From Mycobacteriales bacterium (GTDB taxonomy: Bacteria; Actinomycetota; Actinomycetes; Mycobacteriales; SCTD01), in the NCBI GenBank assembly GCA_030447385.1, contig JAUJOY010000002.1:642081-706080 (forward strand): DNA of 64,000 nt. Reading direction: 5' to 3'. The notes below the pieces were generated by a model. The model was not told where the DNA came from and ran no database searches. It saw nothing but the letters and a program-made list of their open reading frames with translations. This document shows positions 1 through 6,661 of the stretch, in pieces. The position numbers and the translations under genes were made by a program. How positions within the stretch are numbered: the stretch's first letter is position 1; the number at the start of each line of letters is the position of its first letter.

Positions 1-1315
1 GTGCACGTTCAAGGGGCAGCGCCGGCTGTCCCCCGACGAGGTCGCGCGCTACCTGTTCCGGCGCGTGGTGTCCTGGGGACGCAGCTCCAACGTGTTCCTG
101 CGCAACGGCGCCCGGCTCTACCTCGACGTCGGGTCCCATCCGGAGTACGCCACTCCCGAGTGCGACTCGGCCGTAGACCTGGTCACCCACGACAAGGCCG
201 GGGAGCGGATCCTCGAGGGCCTGCTCGTGGACGCGGAGCGGCGCCTTCGTGAGGAGGGCATCGCCGGCGACATCTACCTGTTCAAGAACAACACCGACAG
301 TGCCGGCAACTCCTACGGCTGCCACGAGAACTACCTCGTGGCCCGGCAGGGCGAGTTCTCCCGGCTCGCGGACGTGCTCATCCCGTTCCTGGTCAGCCGG
401 CAGATCGTCGTCGGCGCCGGCAAGGTGCTGCAGACCCCGCGGGGCGCGGTCTTCTGCGTCAGCCAGCGGGCTGAGCACATCTGGGAGGGCGTCTCGAGCG
501 CCACGACCCGCAGCCGCCCCATCATCAACACCCGCGACGAGCCGCATGCCGACGCCGAGCGGTTCCGCCGCCTGCACGTGATCGTCGGCGACAGCAACAT
601 GAACGAGGTGACGACGCTGCTCAAGGTCGGCGCCACCGACCTGGTCCTTCGGATGATCGAGGCCGGTGTCGTCCTTCGCGACCTGACGCTCGAGAACCCG
701 ATCCGCGCGATCCGCGAGATCAGCCACGACGTGACCGGCCGGCGCAAGGTCAAGCTCGCGAACGGCCGGGAGGCGAGCGCCCTCGACATCCAGCGCGAGT
801 ACCACTCCAAGGCCAGCGACTTCATCGACCGCCGCGGCGGGGACGCCAGCGTTCAGAAGGTCCTCAGCGTCTGGGGCCGGACCCTGCAGGCCGTGGAGTC
901 CGGCGACCTTTCGCTCGTGGACCGCGAGATCGACTGGGTCACGAAGTACCAGGTCATCGAGCGCTACCGCGCCAAGCACGACCTGCCGCTGTCGAGCCCG
1001 CGGGTCGCCCAGCTGGACCTGGCCTATCACGACGTCAATCGCAACCGCGGGCTCTACTACCTGCTGCAGAACCGCGGGCACATCGCCCGCGCCACCACCG
1101 ATCTCGCCGTGTTCGAGGCGAAGTCGGTTCCCCCGCAAACGACCCGAGCACGTCTGCGCGGCGAGTTCATCAAGTGCGCCCAGGAGAAGCGACGCGACTT
1201 CACCGTCGACTGGGTGCACCTCAAGCTCAACGACCAGGCACAGCGCACCGTGCTGTGCAAGGACCCCTTCCGCTCGGTCGACGACCGGGTGGACAAGCTG
1301 ATCGCATCGATGTGA
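1..1315 (+). CDS. pafA: Pup-protein ligase PafA (5' end outside window)
   Basis: PafA conjugates the C-terminal glutamate of the small protein Pup to lysines of target proteins, using ATP, and marks them for the mycobacterial-type proteasome. The open frame enters the window at base 2 and ends with TGA at 1313-1315. About 437 residues are visible of a family usually near 450-480, so only a short N-terminal piece is missing. Recognisable stretches are [31 protein letters not shown] and [18 protein letters not shown], part of the glutamine-synthetase-like carboxylate-amine ligase fold. The FKBP gene starts 9 nt downstream and pafB-pafC follow, as in the pafA-pafB-pafC order of Mycobacterium. 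The family assignment is by recognition and is firm. Confidence 0.95.
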   Translation, partial: CTFKGQRRLSPDEVARYLFRRVVSWGRSSNVFLRNGARLYLDVGSHPEYATPECDSAVDLVTHDKAGERILEGLLVDAERRLREEGIAGDIYLFKNNTDSAGNSYGCHENYLVARQGEFSRLADVLIPFLVSRQIVVGAGKVLQTPRGAVFCVSQRAEHIWEGVSSATTRSRPIINTRDEPHADAERFRRLHVIVGDSNMNEVTTLLKVGATDLVLRMIEAGVVLRDLTLENPIRAIREISHDVTGRRKVKLANGREASALDIQREYHSKASDFIDRRGGDASVQKVLSVWGRTLQAVESGDLSLVDREIDWVTKYQVIERYRAKHDLPLSSPRVAQLDLAYHDVNRNRGLYYLLQNRGHIARATTDLAVFEAKSVPPQTTRARLRGEFIKCAQEKRRDFTVDWVHLKLNDQAQRTVLCKDPFRSVDDRVDKLIASM

Positions 1316-1324
1316 GGAGTCGCC

Positions 1325-1696
1325 TTGTCCAGCAAGCCCACTGTGGAGATCCCCGACGGCCCGCCGCCCACCGACCTGGTGGTGGAGGACCTCGTCGTCG
1401 GGGACGGTCCTGAGGCGGTGTCCGGCAAGACCTGCTCGATGCAGTACGTCGGCGTCGCGTGGTCGACGCAGAAGCAGTTCGACGCCTCCTGGGATCGCGG
1501 CCAGCCGTTCAGCTTCCCGCTGGGTGGCGGGCAGGTCATCACCGGCTGGGACCGCGGGGTCCCCGGCATGAAGGTCGGTGGCCGGCGCCGCCTGACGATC
1601 CCGCCCAACCTCGGCTACGGCTCGCGCGGCGCGGGCCGGGCCATCGGCCCGGGGGAGACCCTGGTGTTCGTGGTGGACCTCGTCAGCGTGGGGTAG
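1325..1696 (+). CDS. FKBP-type peptidyl-prolyl cis-trans isomerase
   Basis: A small single-domain FKBP of 123 residues that should catalyse cis-trans isomerisation of proline bonds during folding. The typical core is visible: VQYVGV-like 'MQYVGVAW', then FPLGGGQVITGWDRGVPGMK, then RRLTIPPNLGYGSRG and the closing TLVFVVDLVSV. No signal peptide is present, so it is probably cytoplasmic. I chose TTG at 1325, preceded by a GAGGAG-like stretch overlapping the end of pafA, because the protein then has the usual family length. It is close enough to pafA for co-transcription. It overlaps the 3' end of the convergent DUF3866 gene by 14 bp. Confidence 0.9.
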   Translation: MSSKPTVEIPDGPPPTDLVVEDLVVGDGPEAVSGKTCSMQYVGVAWSTQKQFDASWDRGQPFSFPLGGGQVITGWDRGVPGMKVGGRRRLTIPPNLGYGSRGAGRAIGPGETLVFVVDLVSVG

Positions 1697-2765
1697 GCGC
1701 CGGCGGAGCACCGTCCAGCAGCGCCGCGGCGTGCCGGCCGGCCGCCGCGGCGGCGACGAAGGCGATCGGGTCGTCCTCCAGCCCGCGCCCCATGGAGGAC
1801 AGCAGGGCCGCCCAGGGGCGCAGCACCGCCGGCAGGTCGCTGTCCTCGACGTCCACGATGCGGTGCCTTGCCAGCGCTGCCTGGAGCAGCGGGGCCTGCC
1901 CGCTTCGCGACCGGGGCAGGACGACGTCCGCCCTGGCAAGGGCCACCCGCCCGTACGCCGTGATGCTGTGGTGGCTCACGCCCCGGTGCCGCGGGCGCAG
2001 GTCGGCGTCGGACATCCGCAGGACGGCCACCGGCCTGGCGCCCACCGCCGCAGCCGCGTTGACAGCCTCCCCGGCGGCGACGCCGGAGAAGCCCCAGGTG
2101 GTGCCGGTGCCCAGGTTGCCCGGGCCCTGGGTCACCACGACCGCCTCGGCCCCGAGCACGCGCACCGCAGCCAGCAGGCCGGCGTGCACCGTGACGGCCT
2201 CCAGGTCGCCACCGAAGGCCTGCCCCACCGTCACCGTGCCGACGAGCCGCTCGGCGACGGAGGCCACGCTTGTCGAGAACCACAGCGGCAGGGCACCTCC
2301 GTCCGTCATCAGGTAGGCCACCCGCGCCGCCGGACGGGCGCCCAGGAGCCCCGCGAGCACCGCCGGCAGCGAGGAGTGCAGGTCGGCCACGACGACCGGC
2401 GCCCCAGGCGGGGCCAGCGGTTCCCCGGCGGCGAGCAGCGCGTGCGCAGGCGAGTCCTGCTCGTCGACCCCGTGGACGACGGCCTGCAAGGGGGTGTAGC
2501 GCGCCTTGACCAGGTGGCCGGGGCGGTCGGAGTCCGGTGGCAGCCGGTCGGGGACCGCCACCACCAACGCGTAGCCGCCGGTGCCGAGGCCGAGGTCGAG
2601 CGCCGAGACGTTGAGCAGGACGAGGTCGCCCACCTCGGGGGTGCCGACGAGCGGCGGATGGGCGAGGGCCGGCACCGAGCTGCCGTCCTCGAGGTCCACG
2701 TCCAGCTCCAGCGCACCGGGCCAGGAGCGCCCGAGCGCGCGGACCACGCCCCGCCGCCACCGCAC
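1683..2765 (-). CDS. DUF3866 family protein
   Basis: A protein of about 360 residues that I recognise as the actinobacterial DUF3866 family, whose function is unknown. It is rich in Ala, Val and Gly with few charged blocks, and has conserved-looking segments VVTQGPGNLGTGTTWGFSG and RGVSHHSITAYGRV. No signal peptide or clear membrane segment is seen. I start it at GTG 2765, with a GGGGGAAGG ribosome site about 9 nt upstream; TTG 2768 is an alternative. It is inserted head-to-head with pafB inside the pafA-tat cluster, and the two genes share overlapping -10 boxes. Context suggests, but does not show, a link to protein turnover or DNA-damage regulation. Confidence 0.75.
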   Translation of the reverse strand: MRWRRGVVRALGRSWPGALELDVDLEDGSSVPALAHPPLVGTPEVGDLVLLNVSALDLGLGTGGYALVVAVPDRLPPDSDRPGHLVKARYTPLQAVVHGVDEQDSPAHALLAAGEPLAPPGAPVVVADLHSSLPAVLAGLLGARPAARVAYLMTDGGALPLWFSTSVASVAERLVGTVTVGQAFGGDLEAVTVHAGLLAAVRVLGAEAVVVTQGPGNLGTGTTWGFSGVAAGEAVNAAAAVGARPVAVLRMSDADLRPRHRGVSHHSITAYGRVALARADVVLPRSRSGQAPLLQAALARHRIVDVEDSDLPAVLRPWAALLSSMGRGLEDDPIAFVAAAAAGRHAAALLDGAPPAPTPR

Positions 2766-2796
2766 CAACGCGCACCTTCCCCCGCAGCCGAAGTGC

Positions 2797-2802
2797 AGGC
2801 TA
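2797..2802 (-). promoter_or_regulatory. -10 box of the DUF3866 gene
   Basis: TAGCCT on the - strand, about 32 bp before the GTG start, leaving a leader of about 25 nt that contains the GGGGGAAGG ribosome site. It shares bases 2801-2802 with the oppositely oriented -10 box of pafB. No convincing -35 is seen. Confidence 0.5.
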
Positions 2803-2806
2803 ACGT
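2801..2806 (+). promoter_or_regulatory. -10 box of pafB, leaderless
   Basis: TAACGT followed by 7 nt and then the GTG start of pafB. There is no ribosome site, so the transcript probably begins at the start codon. It overlaps the divergent -10 box of the DUF3866 gene. Confidence 0.55.
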
Positions 2807-2813
2807 CGCTGGG

Positions 2814-3770
2814 GTGTCGGCCAAGAAGACGGAGCGGCTGCTCAACCTCGTCATCTGCCTGCTGGCCACCCGCCGCTTCCTCTCGGTCCAGGAGATCCGC
2901 TCCGCCGTGCCGGGCTACGGGCAGGACACCGAGGAGGCCTTCCGCCGGATGTTCGAGCGGGACAAGGAGGAGCTGCGCGAGCTCGGCATCCCGCTGGAGA
3001 CCGGCACCAACAGCCATGTGCACGAGGACGAGCCCGGCTACCGGATCGCGCGCCGGGACTACGAGCTGCCCGACATCACGCTGGAGCCGGACGAGGCCGC
3101 GGCCCTCGGGCTGGCGGCCCGGCTGTGGCAGTCGGCTCCGCTGGCCGGAGCCACCGGTACCGCCCTGCTCAAGCTGCAGGCTGCGGGCGTGGACGCCGCG
3201 CCGGTGCCGGCAGCCCTCGAGCCCCGGGTGGGAGCGAGCGAACCGGCCTTCGAGGGATGCCTTCGGGCCGTACGCGACGGCCGGCCGCTGACCTTCACCT
3301 ACCGCGCTTCGGGGGGGAAGCCGCCCTCGTCGCGGTCGGTGGAGCCGTGGGGCGTCGTGTCGTGGCGAGGCCGCTGGTACCTCGTCGGCCGTGACCGCGA
3401 CCGCGACGCCGAGCGGGTCTTCCGGCTGTCGCGGATCGTCGGCGACGTCACCGAGGCAGGTCCCGCGGGCTCGGTCGTGGTGCCCGAGCAGGTCGACCTG
3501 CGGGGGATGGTCGCGCGGATGGCGACGGACGAGCCGCGGCTGACCGCGCGCGTCTCCCTGCGCCCCGGCACCGGCTGGGAGCTGCGCCGGGACGCCGGCG
3601 CGAGCAACCCCGACCCCGAGCGGGACACCTGGACGATCGTCGAGGTCGGCTTCTCCGACCCCGAGCGGTTCGCCGACCGCGTCACCGGCTACGGCCCGGA
3701 CGCTGTGGTGCTGTCCCCACCGCAGGCCCGCGCCGCGGTGGTGGAGCGCCTTCGGGGACTGGCCTCATGA
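2814..3770 (+). CDS. pafB: WYL-domain transcriptional regulator PafB
   Basis: First of two adjacent WYL-domain regulators, matching PafB, which in mycobacteria acts with PafC as a transcriptional activator of a RecA/LexA-independent DNA-damage response. The protein has 318 residues. The N-terminus (KKTERLLNLVICLLATRRF) is the winged-helix segment, and the central part carries the WYL domain with WGVVSWRGRWYLVGRDRD at about residues 178-195. I begin at GTG 2814 because the helix-turn-helix region starts there and a -10 box lies 7 nt upstream. The stop overlaps the pafC start as ATGA, so the two are translationally coupled. Confidence 0.9.
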   Translation: MSAKKTERLLNLVICLLATRRFLSVQEIRSAVPGYGQDTEEAFRRMFERDKEELRELGIPLETGTNSHVHEDEPGYRIARRDYELPDITLEPDEAAALGLAARLWQSAPLAGATGTALLKLQAAGVDAAPVPAALEPRVGASEPAFEGCLRAVRDGRPLTFTYRASGGKPPSSRSVEPWGVVSWRGRWYLVGRDRDRDAERVFRLSRIVGDVTEAGPAGSVVVPEQVDLRGMVARMATDEPRLTARVSLRPGTGWELRRDAGASNPDPERDTWTIVEVGFSDPERFADRVTGYGPDAVVLSPPQARAAVVERLRGLAS

Positions 3771-4717
3771 GTGCGGCGATGGGCCAGCTGCCGCGGTTGC
3801 TTGCGCTGGTGCCCTACCTGCTGTCCCGCCCGGGTGTGCGCCTCGCGGAGGTCGCGACGACGTTCGGCATCAGCGAGGAGCGGCTGCGCAAGGACCTGAA
3901 CCTGCTGTGGGTGTGCGGCCTGCCCGGGCACGGCCCGGGTGACCTGATCGACGTCGAGTTCGAGGGCGACACGATCACCCTGTCGGAGCCTGCGGGTGTG
4001 ACGCGCCCGTTGCGCCTGACGGTGGACGAGGCGCTTGCGCTGCTGGTCGCGCTGCGGGCGCTCGCCGAGACTCCGGGGTTGTTCGAGCGGGACGCGGTCG
4101 GCCGGGCGCTGGCGAAGGTGGAGCAGGCGGCCGGCGCGGCCGCGGGCGCCGCTGGTCGCGTGGAGGTCTCGGTGGAGGGGGAGCAGCGGGTGCTGCCGGT
4201 CGTCCGCGGCGCTCTGCAGGATCGCCGGCGGCTGCACCTGAGCTACCACGTGCCGGGGCGCGACGAGACCACCGAGCGCGACGTCGACCCGATGCGCCTG
4301 CTGCTGGTGGAGGGCCGCAGCTATCTCGAGGGGTGGTGCCGCAGGGCGGAGGGGGTGCGGCTGTTCCGGTTGGATCGCATCGAGTCCGTGCAGAGACTGG
4401 AAGCGCCGGCGGAGCCGCCCCCCGGCGCGACCTCTCGGGACCTCTCCCAGGGGCTGTTCCGTCCCGGACCGAACGACCTCCAGGTCACCCTGGCGCTGCG
4501 GCCGGCTGCGGCCTGGGTGGCCGACTACCACCCGTGCGAGTCGGTACGCGAGGGCCCGGACGGCGAGCTGGTCGTGCGGCTGCGCGTACGGGAGACCGGC
4601 TGGGTCCGCAGGCTCGCGCTGCGGCTGGGCAGCCAGGGCCGCGTCCTCGCGCCGGTGGAGCTCGCCGAGCAGGTACGCGCCGACGCGGCCATGGCCCTGG
4701 CGGCCTACGAGGACTGA
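3767..4717 (+). CDS. pafC: WYL-domain transcriptional regulator PafC
   Basis: Second WYL regulator, 316 residues, expected to form a complex or functional pair with PafB. The N-terminal winged helix (LLALVPYLLSRPGVRLAEVA, then FGISEERLRKDLNLLWVCGL) is clear. The WYL core is more degenerate: DPMRLLLVEGRSYLEGWC with Y-L-E in place of W-Y-L. The ATG at 3767 overlaps the pafB stop by 4 nt. The gene ends about 110 bp before the zinc-ribbon gene and 780 bp before tatA. Confidence 0.9.
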   Translation: MSAAMGQLPRLLALVPYLLSRPGVRLAEVATTFGISEERLRKDLNLLWVCGLPGHGPGDLIDVEFEGDTITLSEPAGVTRPLRLTVDEALALLVALRALAETPGLFERDAVGRALAKVEQAAGAAAGAAGRVEVSVEGEQRVLPVVRGALQDRRRLHLSYHVPGRDETTERDVDPMRLLLVEGRSYLEGWCRRAEGVRLFRLDRIESVQRLEAPAEPPPGATSRDLSQGLFRPGPNDLQVTLALRPAAAWVADYHPCESVREGPDGELVVRLRVRETGWVRRLALRLGSQGRVLAPVELAEQVRADAAMALAAYED

Positions 4718-4825
4718 CCCGTTGTGACCAGCGGGGGCTGGCCCCACCGCACGTTCAGGGAACAGCCCGCACATGCCGAAGTCGTAGGTGTCGCAGCGTC
4801 TGCGGCACGACGGAGGAGACGGGCC

Positions 4826-5158
4826 ATGACCACCATCAAGGCTTCCTGCCCCACCTGTGGAGAGGTCGCGCTGACACCCGGGGAGGTGTCGCTGATGGTC
4901 TGCAGCCACGCGCCCCTGTCGTACTACTCCTTCGCGTGCCCGACCTGCCGCAGCGAGGTCCGCAAGCCGGCGGACGACCACATCGTCTCGCTGCTGGTCT
5001 CCGGCGGCATCTCCCCGCAGGTGTGGGCCCTGCCCGGCGAGGCGCTGGAGCCCAAGGAAGGCCCGCGGCTCTCCTACGACGACCTGCTCGACTTCGCCCT
5101 GCAGCTGGGCACCACCGACCTGCTGGCCTGTGCCGCCGGCGCCTCGGTGCGCAGCTGA
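4826..5158 (+). CDS. Small conserved zinc-ribbon protein, function unknown
   Basis: A 110-residue protein with two CPTC pairs (residues 8-11 and 38-41) plus C26, which looks like a small metal-binding ribbon. The rest is a soluble alpha/beta segment without signal peptide. ATG 4826 has a good GGAGGAGAC ribosome site 6-8 nt upstream, so this start is preferred over the longer frame. It lies between pafC and the tat genes in the same orientation but has its own ribosome site and about 110 bp of upstream space. No function can be assigned; DNA or protein binding is a guess. Confidence 0.75.
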   Translation: MTTIKASCPTCGEVALTPGEVSLMVCSHAPLSYYSFACPTCRSEVRKPADDHIVSLLVSGGISPQVWALPGEALEPKEGPRLSYDDLLDFALQLGTTDLLACAAGASVRS

Positions 5159-5182
5159 CCTGCACTGCCCGCAGGCGCGGAC

Positions 5183-5188
5183 TAGCCT
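5183..5188 (+). promoter_or_regulatory. -10 box, leaderless small membrane protein
   Basis: TAGCCT, then 7 nt, then GTG 5196. No ribosome site precedes the gene, so a leaderless transcript is likely. Confidence 0.55.
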
Positions 5189-5195
5189 GACCTGC

Positions 5196-5429
5196 GTGCG
5201 CTGGATCCTGCTCGACATCGCCATCGTCGGGCTCTCGCTGGTCCTGCTGGGCGTGACGCTGCTGCGGTTGTGGCGCAAGGTTCAGGGACTCGGCCGGACG
5301 ATCGCCCGAGCCGGCGCGGTGGCCGAGCAGGCCGCCGAAGGCCTGGCCCTGACGCGGGCCCCCGCTTCTGCAGCAGCACCGCGCGCGAGCGCACCGATCT
5401 CCGGGCGTACACCGCCACGACACCGCTGA
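5196..5429 (+). CDS. Small single-pass membrane protein, function unknown
   Basis: A 77-residue protein with one N-terminal membrane helix (ILLDIAIVGLSLVLLGVTLL, residues 4-23) followed by a short basic, then Ala-rich cytoplasmic tail (RLWRKVQGLGRTIARAG). The layout resembles the small actinobacterial DUF948-like or 'tat-adjacent' membrane proteins, but I cannot name a family. GTG 5196 sits 7 nt after TAGCCT. It immediately precedes tatA by 67 bp in the same direction, so a role near the Tat translocon is possible but unproven. Confidence 0.65.
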   Translation: MRWILLDIAIVGLSLVLLGVTLLRLWRKVQGLGRTIARAGAVAEQAAEGLALTRAPASAAAPRASAPISGRTPPRHR

Positions 5430-5455
5430 GGCAGATGCAGGCCACGCGCGGGGCG

Positions 5456-5461
5456 TAACCT
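5456..5461 (+). promoter_or_regulatory. -10 box of tatA
   Basis: TAACCT about 35 nt upstream of the tatA ATG, leaving a leader of about 29 nt that contains the AGAAGGAGA ribosome site. No -35 match is evident. Confidence 0.45.
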
Positions 5462-5496
5462 GAGCCCCGACCCCGGTCTGAGAAGGAGAGCGTCAC

Positions 5497-5748
5497 ATGA
5501 ACCTGCCAGGTGGCTGGGAGCTGATCCTGGTCGTTCTCGTGATCATGGTGCTGTTCGGGGCCAAGCGGCTGCCGGACGCCTCCCGCTCCCTTGGCCGCTC
5601 GCTGCGCATCTTCAAGGCCGAGACCAAGGGTCTGCGCGACGACGACCGCACGCCCGACGACGACCGGACCGTGGCCGACACTCCCGCCGCAAGCCCCCCG
5701 CTGCCGCCAGCGGCGACGACGGACCAGCCGCAGCAGCGCCAGCCGTAG
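5497..5748 (+). CDS. tatA: Twin-arginine translocase subunit TatA
   Basis: Pore-forming subunit of the Tat system, which exports folded proteins. The 83-residue protein has the short N-terminal membrane helix ([20 protein letters not shown]), the FGAKRLPD hinge and the amphipathic helix ARSLG-like '[19 protein letters not shown]', then an Asp/Pro-rich disordered tail. A strong ribosome site (AGAAGGAGA) precedes ATG 5497. The TAG stop is directly followed by the tatC GTG, so the two are co-translated. The tatA-tatC-helY order matches Mycobacterium. Confidence 0.95.
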   Translation: MNLPGGWELILVVLVIMVLFGAKRLPDASRSLGRSLRIFKAETKGLRDDDRTPDDDRTVADTPAASPPLPPAATTDQPQQRQP

Positions 5749-6633
5749 GTGGGCGCTCCCGCCCTCCGCCGCCGCGCACCCAGACCGGAGCGCTCACCCG
5801 ACGGCCGCATGGCCCTGGTCGAGCACCTGCGCGAGCTGCGCAACCGCCTCGCCATCTCCCTGCTGGCTCTGGCCGTGTGCGTCGTCGTCGCCTTCTTCCT
5901 GCGCGAGCAGATCTTCGAGCTGCTCAAGCGGCCGTACTGCCAGACCGACGTGGCGGCGCGCGCGACCCAGCTGTCGGGCAACCAGTGCGAGCTGTTCGCC
6001 TTCGGCACCTTCGAGCAGTTCTCGGTGTCCCTGCGCGTCTCGCTGATCGCCGGTGTCATCACCTCCGCTCCTGTGTGGCTCTACCAGCTCGGCGCCTTCA
6101 TCACCCCGGCCCTGCATCGCAAGGAGAAGCGCTACGCCGCGGCCTTCCTCGCCGCCTCGCTCGTCCTGTTCAGCGTCGGCGCGGTGTTCGCCTACTTCAC
6201 GATCTCCCGCGGCCTGGAGTTCCTGCTCTCGGTCGGCGGGGAGGGGATCGTCACGCTGCCCTCGATCCAGAGCTACCTGTCCTTCGTCACCCTGACGCTG
6301 CTGGCGTTCGGGGTGGCCTTCCTGTTCCCGGTGATCGTGCTCTTCCTGCACTTCGTCGGGGCGTTCCCCGCCCGGGTCATGCGCGCGTGGCGGCGCGGGA
6401 TGATCGTCGCCATCGCCGTGGCCGCCGCACTGCTGACGCCGTCGCAGGACCCCTTCACCTTCCTGGCGATGGGCCTGCCGCTCTACGGGCTGTACGAAGG
6501 CTGCATCGTCATCGCCCGGCTCCGGGAGCGGGCGCAGCGGCGGCGCCGGGCGGTGGAACCCGGCGCGCAGTCCCTCGAGCAGCTCGGCGACGACGAGACC
6601 TCCGTGGTCGAGGACCGGCCCTCAGCGCTGTAG
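5749..6633 (+). CDS. tatC: Twin-arginine translocase subunit TatC
   Basis: Signal-peptide-binding, six-helix membrane subunit of the Tat translocon. The N-terminal signature MALVEHLRELRNRLAISLLA is present at about residues 21-40, followed by hydrophobic segments and the conserved FGTFEQF and FLFPVIVLFLHF-type regions. The GTG at 5749 abuts the tatA stop and gives 294 residues; ATG 5809 would give a more standard N-terminus, and the first 20 residues are basic and Pro-rich. The C-terminal tail after the last helix is charged. The helY gene follows after 28 bp with its own -10 box. Confidence 0.93.
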   Translation: MGAPALRRRAPRPERSPDGRMALVEHLRELRNRLAISLLALAVCVVVAFFLREQIFELLKRPYCQTDVAARATQLSGNQCELFAFGTFEQFSVSLRVSLIAGVITSAPVWLYQLGAFITPALHRKEKRYAAAFLAASLVLFSVGAVFAYFTISRGLEFLLSVGGEGIVTLPSIQSYLSFVTLTLLAFGVAFLFPVIVLFLHFVGAFPARVMRAWRRGMIVAIAVAAALLTPSQDPFTFLAMGLPLYGLYEGCIVIARLRERAQRRRRAVEPGAQSLEQLGDDETSVVEDRPSAL

Positions 6634-6649
6634 GGCGGTGCGCCCGACG

Positions 6650-6655
6650 TAGCCT
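6650..6655 (+). promoter_or_regulatory. -10 box of helY, leaderless
   Basis: TAGCCT, then GAACAG, then GTG 6662. There is no ribosome site. Confidence 0.55.
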
Positions 6656-6661
6656 GAACAG

